A stretch of DNA of 64,000 bases from K23-9 sp964460665 (GTDB lineage Bacteria > Planctomycetota > Planctomycetia > Pirellulales > Pirellulaceae): contig CAYWSL010000006.1 of NCBI GenBank assembly GCA_964460665.1, forward strand, positions 11,461 to 75,460, read 5' to 3'. Numbering within the stretch: position 1 is the stretch's first letter; every line of letters starts with the position of its first letter. This document shows positions 8,975-19,900 of the stretch, piece by piece. The notes below the pieces were generated by a model, which saw only the letters and a program-made list of their open reading frames with translations, was not told the origin of the DNA and searched no databases. Position numbers and translations under genes: made by a program.

Positions 8975-9880
8975 TCACCACTGATAGGCGGATTGCTTGC
9001 GGAAACCTTTCACTGTGATGGTGCCGGAGTCGGCGATTGTCATCAGCGAATAGCCATTGTTCTTTTCGCCGGATCCTTCGACCATTGCGACCAGAGTGCA
9101 GTAGTGAATGCCGTTGATTTCGCTAACGTGATTCTTGTGGCTGTGCCCTTGGAAAACAGCTTGCACTTTGCCCGCTGACTCCAAGACCTTGCGAACTTCG
9201 GCGTTATTCTTGACGCTATGGTTGTTGGCTTCATCCAAACGCTGATGGGCGAAGACGATCGTCTTGCGCTTGGTCGATTGCAAATCAGATTGCAACCATT
9301 CAATTTCAGCAGCCGGAACATTCGCGTCCGTCCACGCAAAGTTGTGTCGTCCGTACGGCTGGCCGTCACCGCGAAAACAGGCGTCCAGTACGACAAAATG
9401 AAAGTCGCCGCGATCAAACGAATAAAACGACTTCTGCTTTTCAATCGCCTCCAAGAACTCTTCCTTCTTCAGCGTGTCGACGCAGTGATTGCCTAGTACG
9501 TAGTGACGGTCTTTGCAGATTGCCGAAAATTCTTTGTTGATCGTCTTTAGGTATCGCAGCTCAGTTTCCACACTATCGGCTCGGTCGACCAAGTCCCCCA
9601 GTTCAACCAAGAACGCAGGTTGGTCTTTCTGAAACTGTCCAGCCGCTTCGGCAAGTTTGTCCAACGTCTCACGATAATGCCGCGACCCCGCAGTCGGCTT
9701 ATCAGCGTAGTGCAGATCCGTCATCATGCCGATTCGCAAACCGCCGTCTGCCGAAGCATCCTGTTCATCACCAAGCAGCCGACTAGCACTAGACGCTGCC
9801 GAACCGATAACAAGCGTGCTACCGTAAACGAACGCGCGACGACTAAGCTGGTGCACTGGTTTGCGTTGGAAATCAGCCAT
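8975..9880 (-). CDS. calcineurin-like metallophosphoesterase, exported
   Basis: A 301-residue protein with a Tat-type signal (QLSRRAFVYGSTLVIGSAAS, about residues 11-30). Metallophosphoesterase metal-binding motifs appear in order: TDLHYAD (D at about 54), GDLVDR, LGNHC, then FAHQRLD and GHSHKNHV near the C-terminus. The order D-x-H, GDxxD, GNH, GHxH is complete, so a dinuclear metal centre and phosphoester hydrolysis outside the cytoplasm are likely. The substrate cannot be told. A 45-bp triple direct repeat lies 44-88 bp upstream of the start, between this gene and divergent dadA. The last codons are 18 bp from the end of mlaD on the other strand. Confidence 0.9.
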   Translation of the reverse strand: MADFQRKPVHQLSRRAFVYGSTLVIGSAASSASRLLGDEQDASADGGLRIGMMTDLHYADKPTAGSRHYRETLDKLAEAAGQFQKDQPAFLVELGDLVDRADSVETELRYLKTINKEFSAICKDRHYVLGNHCVDTLKKEEFLEAIEKQKSFYSFDRGDFHFVVLDACFRGDGQPYGRHNFAWTDANVPAAEIEWLQSDLQSTKRKTIVFAHQRLDEANNHSVKNNAEVRKVLESAGKVQAVFQGHSHKNHVSEINGIHYCTLVAMVEGSGEKNNGYSLMTIADSGTITVKGFRKQSAYQW

Positions 9881-9923
9881 TGAAAATCACTTAATTAGTA
9901 GAGCAAGAAGAGTCAGGCGACTG

Positions 9924-9968
9924 GTGCAAGATAACAAGGTGCAAGATAACAACGTGCAAGATAACAAA
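9924..9968. repeat. three tandem copies of a 15-bp unit upstream of the phosphoesterase
   Basis: The unit GTGCAAGATAACAAN occurs three times without gaps (9924-9938, 9939-9953, 9954-9968), differing only in the last base. It lies 44-88 bp before the phosphoesterase start, in the divergent region shared with dadA. It could be a set of operator sites or a slippage repeat; nothing in the sequence decides this. Confidence 0.85.
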
Positions 9969-10086
9969 TTGCACGGCACCAATTTGCGCCGACTTACTCA
10001 CCACATAAAACTGAAGCAAAATCTGAAGTAGAATCAGACGCCAGTGCATCACTTCCGCTACCCAGAGAGCCTTTTCGTTCACAGAC

Positions 10087-11346
10087 ATGACCAAAAACAT
10101 CGTGATCATTGGTGGCGGCATTGTGGGGCTGTCGACGGCATGGTTCTGCCAACGCCAAGGGCATCATGTCACGATCGTGGACCGCAAACCAAGCCAGCGA
10201 GATGGTTGTTCGTTTGGCAATGCGGGCATGTTGGTGCCCAGCCACATCATCCCACTGGCCGCACCAGGGATGATCCAACTGGGGCTGAAATGGATGTGGA
10301 ACCCGCAATCACCGTTTTACATCAAACCACGAGCTTCACTGGATCTGGTTCGTTGGATGTGGCAATTCAAGAAGTCCAGCACACGCGGTCATGTCGAAAA
10401 GTGTGCTCCGGTGCTACGCGATATGCATTTGCGCAGCCGGCAACTGTACGAACAACTTGAATCTGATTTACCTGGCGGCTTTGGCCTGGAACAACGCGGC
10501 CTGCTAATGCTGTGTAAGACAGCCAGCGGTCTGGACGAAGAAGCCAAAACTGCTGCCGAAGCGGAACGACTCGGCGTGCCGGCCAAAGTGCTGGACGCTG
10601 CGGCGACTGCGGAACTTGATCCCGACATCGAAATGGACGTTGCTGGTAGTGTGTTCTATCCGAAGGATTGTCATCTATCGCCCAATCGGCTGATGCAAGC
10701 GTTGGAGTCGGAACTGGTCGCTGGCGGCTGCGAATTCAAGTGGGAGACCGAAACGATCGGCTTCACAAAATCGCCTGCAAAAATCGAAGCGGTCGTCACT
10801 AATCGAGGCGAATTAACGGCAGACGAAGTCATCGTTTGTGGTGGCATTTGGTCCGATCAGCTCGCACGCGACTTGAACCTTTCATTGCCGATGCAGGCTG
10901 GCAAAGGATACAGCGTCACACTGCCGCAACCGGTGCAACTGCCGCAACTTTGCTCGCTGCTGCACGAGGCACGCGTGGCGGTCACGCCAATGGGCGGCGC
11001 ACTGCGTGTCGGAGGAACCATGGAGATGGCAGGGATCGACGAATCGATCACGCAATCGCGTTTGCGCGGAATCGTCAAGTCGATCCCAAACTACTTTCCC
11101 CAGTTCAAAGTCGACGACTTCGCGGGGCTTTCAACTTGGAGTGGCCTGCGTCCCTGTTCGCCCGATGGGATGCCATACCTTGGCCGCAGTAAACGCTGGA
11201 GCAATCTGGTCGTATCAACCGGACACGCGATGATGGGGATCAGCCTAGCGTTGGTGTCCGGCGAGATCGCTGCAGATATCGTGTGCTCAAAGCAGCCGAA
11301 ATTGGCAGGCATGTCGCTGCTAAGCCCCGACCGGTTCGGGGCGTAA
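10087..11346 (+). CDS. dadA: D-amino acid dehydrogenase-like FAD oxidoreductase
   Basis: A 419-residue flavoprotein of the DAO family. The N-terminal Rossmann motif is IVIIGGGIVGLSTAW (residues 5-19), followed by an acidic strand end (VDRKPSQRDGCSFGNAGMLVPSH) typical of DadA. The C-terminal FAD contact is WSGLRPCSPDGMPYLG, then TGHAMMGISLALVSGEIAADIV. Length and motif spacing match the small subunit of D-amino acid dehydrogenase, which oxidises D-amino acids to 2-oxo acids and passes electrons to the respiratory chain. A proline-racemase-linked or hydroxyproline oxidase role is possible, since that subgroup looks alike. No neighbour decides the substrate. It is divergent from the phosphoesterase gene. 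Confidence 0.85.
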   Translation: MTKNIVIIGGGIVGLSTAWFCQRQGHHVTIVDRKPSQRDGCSFGNAGMLVPSHIIPLAAPGMIQLGLKWMWNPQSPFYIKPRASLDLVRWMWQFKKSSTRGHVEKCAPVLRDMHLRSRQLYEQLESDLPGGFGLEQRGLLMLCKTASGLDEEAKTAAEAERLGVPAKVLDAAATAELDPDIEMDVAGSVFYPKDCHLSPNRLMQALESELVAGGCEFKWETETIGFTKSPAKIEAVVTNRGELTADEVIVCGGIWSDQLARDLNLSLPMQAGKGYSVTLPQPVQLPQLCSLLHEARVAVTPMGGALRVGGTMEMAGIDESITQSRLRGIVKSIPNYFPQFKVDDFAGLSTWSGLRPCSPDGMPYLGRSKRWSNLVVSTGHAMMGISLALVSGEIAADIVCSKQPKLAGMSLLSPDRFGA

Positions 11347-11466
11347 GGCGTTACGCTCTCTGCAAAATGACACAGCGTGCTCGCCTACAAGAACGCGGCT
11401 CAGGCACTCGTGTGGCTTTGCGGTCATCTAGAATTGCTACAGCGTGAATTCAACCAGGAGAGACGA

Positions 11467-14373
11467 ATGCGACATGTGTTTGATCGAATCAGTGCATTGA
11501 CGGTGGGCGTCATGTTGGCGTTTTACGTCTCCAGCGCTTATGACACCAATGTTTCTTGCTGTGCGGAAGAAACGTCGGTCCCCAACTGGATTTGGAAAAA
11601 CGACCAGCGTGTTGTTGGCTTGGACGTTGTGTTCAACAAATCAATCGATATTGCGAAAACAGTCTCTTCGGCAACATTGCGATGTGTTGGCCAGTCGACC
11701 AGCTTGGACGTTTCGATGGATGGCGATCAGCTGGCTGAACTGGAGCCTTATGATCCGATTCGGTGGCTAGATGTGACGGAAAACCTGACACAAGGTGATC
11801 ATCAGATCGAAGCCAAATGCCATAGCGTCCTGGGCACACCCGCGTTCTTCGTCATGCTTGACGTCACCTACCAAGACGGCACAACACAGCGAATCGTGTC
11901 GGACGAAAGCTGGCTTGTCGGCAAAAACAACGCGTACATCCGCAGCGCAGTCGAATCCGGGTTAGCCGTGCCGCTTGATCGGCGCGTTCAAACTGGTGCG
12001 GTCGAAAACTATGAACAATGGAAGCTTGCGCACGACAACAAGTCGGCCGAATCTGCAAAGTTCAAACTGGTCGATGGATTTCAGATTCAGCGGCTGCGTT
12101 CAGCAAAACAAGACGAGGGATCGTGGGTCAGCATGGTGTTCGATCCGCAAGGGCGCCTGATCATTGCACGCGAAAAAAGCGGGCTTTTACGAATGACGCT
12201 TGATGGCGACGATGTTCGCGACGCGGAGCTAATCGAAGACACGCTGAAAGAATGCCGTGGCCTACTGTTTGTCGGAAACGACTTGTACGCCAACGCGAAC
12301 AACAGCAAAGGCCTGTATCGCTTGAAATCCGACGGAAACGATCGCTTCACAGAACCCGAGCTCGTGTTTGCGTCTTCCGGAGGTGTTGGCCACGGACGCA
12401 ACGATCTTGCGCTTGGTCCGGATGGCATGATCTACTCGATCCACGGCGACGCAGTTGATCTTCCTGGCAATGCAATTCGTCACACTTCGCCAGGGCGGCA
12501 CGCGAAAAGCGATAAGACGCCCAAAGAAGGCCATCTACTGCGCATCAATCCTGAAGACGGTCGCGTGGAAGTGCTGGCGGCGGGATTGCGGAACCCGTTT
12601 GGGATCGACTTCAACGCAGACGGCGAGATCTTCACGTACGACGCGGATGCCGAATACGACATGGGAGCGCCGTGGTATCGACCAACACGCGTCAGCCACA
12701 TCGTCACCGGTGCCGACTATGGATGGCGCGGCGTGACAAAGTCTTGGCCGCCCTACTACCCCGATCGGATAGATTTCGCTCGGCCTGGACTGGATATCGG
12801 TAAGGGTTCGCCGACGGCGGTGAAGTTTGGCACTCGCAGCAACTTCCCTTATCCGTATCGCGATGCGTTGTTCATTTTGGATTGGACATACGGCCGGATC
12901 GTTGTTGTGCACATGATCCCGCGGGGGGCGAGCTACTTGATGAACGGTGAGACGTTTCTGCAAGGGAGCCCGCTGAACGTGACTGATTTGGATTTCGGAC
13001 CAGATGGTTCGATGTACTTCGTTACAGGCGGCCGTAAAACGAAGTCCGCACTCTATCGTGTCAAGTACACGGGGCTGACAGTCGACAGGCCGAAGCTAAC
13101 AAAACACCAAGCAGTTCGAGAGACGTTTGCGAAACGCAACCGGTTCCTGCGCAAGGAGCTGGAGTCGATGCGTGTGCCAAACGACAAACGTTCCCTGGCC
13201 GAATTGCTTGGTGATTCCGATCCATGGATCCGGTATGCGGCTCGGCAGTACGTGCAGCATCACCCAGAAGAAAAGCCGACGATGGATGAATTCAGCATTA
13301 GCAGTATGTTGGCAGCATGGCCGCCGCCGAAGCTAAGGTACGAGATTCAGCATGACCATGCGATTTTTTCGCTCCTTTGGGGTGCGCGCATGTCACCCGA
13401 AACGGCAGCCAAGAGTCAAAAGCTTGGCTACTTACACGTTGTTAGGAAATGGTTGGACTCCGACCTCGCTAATAAGCGACTGAAAACTGACGTTCTATCG
13501 AAACTTCAGTCATGGTACCCGGACAATGACTTTGATGTGAATCGTGTATTGGGCGAGTTGCTGGTCCGATTGAAGAGTCCGCAAGTCGTACCTAAAACGA
13601 TCCAATTGCTGAGACAGGCAACCGATCAGAAGCATCGCATGCAGTATCTGTACGTGTTGCGAACGGTCGACTTCGGGTGGACGAACGAACTGCGTCGCGA
13701 GTACTTCACCGCCCTGAACGCCACGGGCGACTTCATTGGCGGCGATGGCATGCCGACGTTCTTGGCAAAGATTCGCGAAGAAGCTGTTGTCTCGCTAACG
13801 GACACCGAGCGGAGTGATTTGGGGGCGTTGCTGGAGGAACCGCGAACCGAAACCGTGGATATTGTAGAGCGACCACAGCGAAAGTTCGTACGCGAATGGA
13901 CAGTGAAAGACTTGCTGGCCAGTGAAGTTCGCAGCGACGCCCCGAAACCCAATGCTGAACGGGGCGCGAAGATTTTTAGCCAGGCATTGTGTGCTAATTG
14001 TCACCGTTTCGCTGGACGCGGCCATTTTGTTGGGCCCGATCTAACCTTGGTTAGTCGACGCTTCGGTCGCGAAGACATATTGGCATCAATCATCGATCCG
14101 TCACGAGTTGTTGCTGAGAAGTACCAGAGCCTAAAAGTAATCACGACCGATGGAAAAACGCACGTCGGCCAAGTGGTTCTTGGCGGTGACTACCGAAGTC
14201 CAAAACTACGGTTGGCAACCGATCCATCGGATGCAACGAAGACGATCGAAATCGAAAAGTCGGAAATCGAAGCGCAGAAAAAGTCGAGTGTTTCGTGGAT
14301 GCCAAAGGGACTGCTGGACACGTTCTCCAGAGAAGAGATCGAAGACCTGATAATGTATTTATCCAACTCGTAA
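11467..14373 (+). CDS. PVC-type membrane dehydrogenase with HEAT and CxxCH heme domains
   Basis: A 968-residue secreted protein. Order: signal region (about 1-28), beta-sandwich (about 35-175, WIWKNDQRVVGLDVVFNKSI), sugar-dehydrogenase-like propeller (about 200-550, with VGHGRNDLALGPDGMIYSIHG and LRNPFGIDFNADGEIFTYDAD), helical HEAT-like region (about 560-800), and a C-terminal heme domain with CANCH near residue 842 followed by GRGHFVGPDLTLVSRRFGRE. The last block matches the planctomycete heme-binding domain (TIGR02603 type). It probably oxidises a carbohydrate and passes electrons to a c-type cytochrome; the substrate is unknown. The ATG at 11467 is chosen for its AGGAG about 7 bases upstream and the signal sequence; the frame is open 30 codons further. 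It runs convergent to the XylR-like gene, 5 bp away. Confidence 0.88.
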   Translation: MRHVFDRISALTVGVMLAFYVSSAYDTNVSCCAEETSVPNWIWKNDQRVVGLDVVFNKSIDIAKTVSSATLRCVGQSTSLDVSMDGDQLAELEPYDPIRWLDVTENLTQGDHQIEAKCHSVLGTPAFFVMLDVTYQDGTTQRIVSDESWLVGKNNAYIRSAVESGLAVPLDRRVQTGAVENYEQWKLAHDNKSAESAKFKLVDGFQIQRLRSAKQDEGSWVSMVFDPQGRLIIAREKSGLLRMTLDGDDVRDAELIEDTLKECRGLLFVGNDLYANANNSKGLYRLKSDGNDRFTEPELVFASSGGVGHGRNDLALGPDGMIYSIHGDAVDLPGNAIRHTSPGRHAKSDKTPKEGHLLRINPEDGRVEVLAAGLRNPFGIDFNADGEIFTYDADAEYDMGAPWYRPTRVSHIVTGADYGWRGVTKSWPPYYPDRIDFARPGLDIGKGSPTAVKFGTRSNFPYPYRDALFILDWTYGRIVVVHMIPRGASYLMNGETFLQGSPLNVTDLDFGPDGSMYFVTGGRKTKSALYRVKYTGLTVDRPKLTKHQAVRETFAKRNRFLRKELESMRVPNDKRSLAELLGDSDPWIRYAARQYVQHHPEEKPTMDEFSISSMLAAWPPPKLRYEIQHDHAIFSLLWGARMSPETAAKSQKLGYLHVVRKWLDSDLANKRLKTDVLSKLQSWYPDNDFDVNRVLGELLVRLKSPQVVPKTIQLLRQATDQKHRMQYLYVLRTVDFGWTNELRREYFTALNATGDFIGGDGMPTFLAKIREEAVVSLTDTERSDLGALLEEPRTETVDIVERPQRKFVREWTVKDLLASEVRSDAPKPNAERGAKIFSQALCANCHRFAGRGHFVGPDLTLVSRRFGREDILASIIDPSRVVAEKYQSLKVITTDGKTHVGQVVLGGDYRSPKLRLATDPSDATKTIEIEKSEIEAQKKSSVSWMPKGLLDTFSREEIEDLIMYLSNS

Positions 14374-14378
14374 TGGAT

Positions 14379-15530
14379 CTAGGTTCTGGAGTTTCGGTAT
14401 GCGCTGGGGGATTGACCGGTGCTGCGTTTGAACGCAACCGTCATGTACTCGACGTGTTGATACCCAGTGCGGTCGGCAACCTGAGCCAACGTTAAGTCAG
14501 TTGCGTTCAAGAGTTGTTTTACACGGTCTAGTCTTTGCCGAATGATTTCTTCGTGAGGAGTGCGCCCGAGCACATTGCGAAATCGACTTTCAAGCACCCG
14601 GCGCGAAAGCGGCGTTTGTTTTAGAAGGTCGCCTACGTTGATTCCGTCGCATGCATGTTGGCGAATGAATCGCAAGGCCGTCGCGACATCGGGGTCGTCG
14701 ATTGCAAGAATGTCGGTCGATTGACGCGTTTGAATTCCGACTGGTTCAACCAGAATCTTGTCGGTTGTCACTTGTTCGCCTGACATCATCCGGTCAAGAA
14801 GTTGAGCCGCTTCATATCCCGCACGCTTGCTGTTTGGGATCACACTGGACATTGGGGGATCGGAAAGTTCGCAAAGTAGTCGATCGTTGTCCGCCCCAAT
14901 CACGGCAACTTGCTCGGGAACCGCCAAGTCAAGCTCGCGACAGACATCTAAGACTTGTTGAGCCTTGATGTCGTAGCAAGCCATGATGCCGATCGGTTTG
15001 GGCAGTCCCCTCAGCCACTTTGCCAACGCCTTCTTTTCACGATCCAGTGTGTAGCGCGAATCCAACCGCGAAATTGACTGGTGCATGAAATACTCGCCGC
15101 CTGATTTTGCGATGGCGTTGGCAAACGCAGATTCACGCCACAGCGACCAATTGAATCCGGGGTCGCTGACGAAGCCTAGATTGGTGAACCCACGTTCCAG
15201 CAGATGGTCGGCAGCCAAACGTGCGATGGCAGCATCGTCCGTTTCGACCCACGGAATTTTTGGCACACGACGCGCAGCGCTAACGTCGATCACGGGAATC
15301 TTTCGCCGCGTCATGGCCTTCGCGACTTCCTCGGTTTCAATCCTGGCGATAATCCCATCGCCGTGCCAGTTCGAAAGCCAGATCGGCGGAGGAGCGGTCC
15401 GATCTTGTTCGGGCAAAAAGATCGACCACGGATCGTGTTGAGTAATGTAGCTAGCGATCCCTTCCAGTAAGCCTCGGGCGTATCCGTTGGACGTTTCGAT
15501 CAGCAGCGCAACGTTACGGCGGGCTTTCAT
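14379..15530 (-). CDS. XylR-like transcription regulator (LacI-type sensor, AraC HTH)
   Basis: A 383-residue regulator. Residues about 5-275 form a periplasmic-binding-protein-like sugar sensor of the LacI/XylR kind (VALLIETSNGYARGLLEGIA, GDGIIARIETEEVAKAM, LLERGFTNLGFVSD, VIGADNDRLLCELSDPPMSSV). Residues about 285-380 are an AraC-type double helix-turn-helix (LRFIRQHACDGINVGDLL, LTLAQVADRTGYQHVEYM, FKRSTGQSPSAYR). Such proteins activate sugar catabolic genes in response to a monosaccharide. It is divergent from the Gfo/Idh/MocA gene over a 189-bp spacer that carries repeated CTCATG sites, so it likely controls that gene and perhaps the 1445-residue protein after it. The inducer is unknown; xylose should not be assumed. 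Confidence 0.92.
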   Translation of the reverse strand: MKARRNVALLIETSNGYARGLLEGIASYITQHDPWSIFLPEQDRTAPPPIWLSNWHGDGIIARIETEEVAKAMTRRKIPVIDVSAARRVPKIPWVETDDAAIARLAADHLLERGFTNLGFVSDPGFNWSLWRESAFANAIAKSGGEYFMHQSISRLDSRYTLDREKKALAKWLRGLPKPIGIMACYDIKAQQVLDVCRELDLAVPEQVAVIGADNDRLLCELSDPPMSSVIPNSKRAGYEAAQLLDRMMSGEQVTTDKILVEPVGIQTRQSTDILAIDDPDVATALRFIRQHACDGINVGDLLKQTPLSRRVLESRFRNVLGRTPHEEIIRQRLDRVKQLLNATDLTLAQVADRTGYQHVEYMTVAFKRSTGQSPSAYRNSRT

Positions 15531-15535
15531 GGATC

Positions 15536-15646
15536 GTGAAAATACTCATGTGGTGCATTGGCGGGTAATAGCTTGATGGTAATGTCTGTTGGATTGGCCG
15601 TGTTCGGTGCGTGAAATATCTCATGCGGAAAACGCACATTCTCATG
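15536..15646. promoter_or_regulatory. direct repeats around CTCATG, likely XylR-like operator
   Basis: An 18-bp direct repeat with 14 of 18 positions identical lies at 15536-15553 and 15611-15628 (GTGAAAATACTCATGTGG and GTGAAATATCTCATGCGG). A third half-site with TTCTCATG sits at 15639-15646, exactly 21 bp after the second. Two helical turns between half-sites is the usual geometry for AraC-type regulators. The block fills the spacer between the divergent regulator and the oxidoreductase. Binding is inferred. Confidence 0.6.
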
Positions 15647-15719
15647 GACGCGGCCATCCAACCTGCCAGAATGTGGATCACGATTCCAGCGAACCTATTT
15701 AAGAAAGGGAAATTCGGAG

Positions 15720-16838
<1,119 letters not shown>

Positions 16839-16914
16839 TGCTTCTACTAAATGTTTTTGCGGGTAGAGGCCGTAGCGCAAAATAGTCCGTGACGAAACTT
16901 TCTATTGAGAATCT

Positions 16915-19900
16915 ATGATGGCAATGTTCAAAGCTGCTCTATTTCTTTGCGTTGCGCTTTTGTCGGTCACGGCCAGCGCCAACAATCTGGACGTTCTGTT
17001 CTTGGGCGATAACGGGCATCATCAGCCGCGCGCGCGGTTTGAACAACTGCAACCAGTCTTGGCAAAACGCAACATTCGGTTGGTCTACACCGACCAGATG
17101 GCGGACCTAAACGCGGACAACTTGGCGAACTACGACGCGTTATTGGTGTTTGCAAACATCGATCGCATTGAATCATCCCAAGAAACGGCACTGCTGGATT
17201 ACGTCAAACAAGGTGGCGGATTTGTGCCATTGCACTGCGCGACGTATTGCTTTCGCAACTCGGACGCGGTCGTCGCGTTGATGGGTGGACAATTCAAGCG
17301 GCACGGCACGGGTGTGTTTCGCACCACCATCGACCAGTCCGATCATCCGATCATGCAAGGCTTCGGCGGATTTGAAAGCTGGGATGAAACCTACGTGCAC
17401 CATCTGCACAATGAAAAGAACCGCACCGTGCTTGCGTATCGCGTTGACGTTGAAGGTCGCGAGCCGTGGACTTGGATTCGCACCGACGGACGAGGTCGCG
17501 TTTTCTATACCGCTTGGGGACACGACCAGCGAACTTGGGGAAACGCCGGCTTTCAAAACTTGGTTGAACGCGGGATCCGCTGGGCTGCCGGCGCGGATGT
17601 CGGCGAAGTGCCTGATTACTTGTCAGACCAACCGTTCCCGCTTCCAGAAATGACACCGATCGCGAAGGACTTGAAACCGTTTGAATACGTAGATGCTGGC
17701 GGAAAAATCCCGAACTATACGCCCAGTAAAAAATGGGGCGTGCGGGGCGAAGACTTTACAAAAATGCAAAAACCGCTTCCCGCAGAGGAGTCGATCAAGC
17801 ACATTTCTGTTCCCGCGGGGATGCGTGTTGAATTGTTCGCTAGCGAACCCGATATCGGTGGAAAACCCATCGCGATGACTTGGGACGAACGCGGGCGTTT
17901 GTGGATTGCCGAGACTTATGACTATCCGAATGAACTGCAGCCCGCAGGCAAAGGACGCGACCGCATCCGGATCTTGGAAGACACCGATGGCGATTGGAAA
18001 GCGGATCGATTCACGGTCTTTGCCGACAAGCTAAGCATCCCCAGCACGATGACGTTTCACAAAGGTGGCGTGATCGTGCACGACGGTACACAAACGATTT
18101 ACTTGAAAGACATCGATGGTGACGACGTCGCCGATCAACGCGAAGTCATGTTTACCGGGTGGAACCAAGGCGACACGCATGGCGGAGTCAGTAACTTTCA
18201 ATACGGACTGGATAATTGGATCTGGGCCATGCAGGGTTACAACAACAGCACGCCCGAAGCCGACGGAAAGAAAGGCCAAACGTTTCGTCAGGGCTTCTGG
18301 CGTTTTCGTCCCGATGGTAGGGAAGTCGAATTCATTCGGTCGACGAACAACAACACGTGGGGGCTGGGCATCAGCGAGGAAGGGATCATCTTTGGTTCGA
18401 CGGCGAACCGAAACCCTAGTGTCTACATGCCGATTCCGAATCGGTACTACGAACGTGTTCGCGGCTGGACTGCTTCGCTGCAGCTTGGGTCGATCGCTGA
18501 TGATCACTTGTTTCAACCGATCACCAAGAACGTTCGACAAATGGATCACCACGGTGGATTCACGGCGGCTGCTGGGCACGCGTTGTACACCGCGCGGCAG
18601 TATCCACAGCAGTATTGGAATCGGACCGCTTTCGTAAACGGGCCGACAGGCCACTTGGTGGGTGGCTTTGTGTTGAAACCCAATGGAGCCGATTTCAGAT
18701 CGTCGAGTGAATGGAATTTGTTTGCCAGTGATGACGAATGGACGGCGCCGATCATGTCCGAAGTCGGTCCAGATGGAAACATGTGGGTGATCGATTGGTA
18801 CAACTACATCGTGCAGCACAATCCAACGCCAGAGGGTTTCCAACGAGGTAAGGGAAACGCTTACGTGACCAAGCTTCGTGACAAGAAGCATGGGCGGATC
18901 TATCGCGTTGTTCACGGCGATACGGTCAAACCCATGTCGCTGGCGGGCGCGTCCCCGCAACAACTAGTCGAAACACTTCGCCATCCCACGATGTTGTGGC
19001 GCAAGCACGCGCAACGATTGTTGGTGGAACGCGGCAATACCGATGTGGTGGACGCTTTGGTCGCGATGGCGGGCGACGAAACAGTTGACGCCATCGGGTT
19101 GAATGTTGGCGTGATTCATGCTTTATGGACCTTACACGGCCTGGGACAACTAAACGGCAACAGCCCGGCGGCGACCGCAGCAGTCCTGAATGCGACGCGG
19201 CATCGATCGCCGGGAGTCCGCCGTAACGCGGTACAAGTTTTGCCCGCCATTCAGGATTCAACCACCAATCTGATCGATTCAAAGCTGGTGAACGATCCCG
19301 ATCCGCAAGTCCGGCTTGCTGCGATGTTAGCGCTTGCCGACCTGCCCAAAAGCGACCGAGCCGGGCGTGTCATTGCAAATGCAATGTCTGGTGAAACGGA
19401 TCGCTGGATCTCGGATGCGGCAGTCAGCGCTGCAGCAACCAACGCTGACAGTTTCCTGAACGCCATTGCGGCATCGAAAACGATTCCGTCTGGCAACTTG
19501 CTAGACGATGTCAAGATCGTTGCAGGCCACTACGGCCGCAGCGGCCCAGTTGATTCGATTGGTCGTGTGATTGAGAGTCTGACGAAGGCTGACAAGAACA
19601 CGGCTGGTGCGATTCTGACTGGCATCGCAAGTGGCTGGCCTGCCGACACGAAGCCCGAAATGACACTCGAGCTGGAATCGAACATGAAGTCGCTGGCAGA
19701 CCGTGCACCGATGACAAGTCAAGGTCTGCTGGTAAAACTGGGACGCAGTTGGGGCAGCAAGCAGCTTGAACAGTACGCTGACGAAGTCTCAGCGAAACTG
19801 ATCGGACAACTGGACGATACAAACTTGGGCGTGCCGAAGCGACTTAGCGCCGCGCAGGAAATCGTTGCGTTTCGATCGCGCGATTCAGAAGCAGTCACCG

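Noticed and set aside
18031..18963. 310-codon antisense frame in the 1445-residue gene
   Set aside because: It is a shadow of the propeller domain, with no start signal or family.
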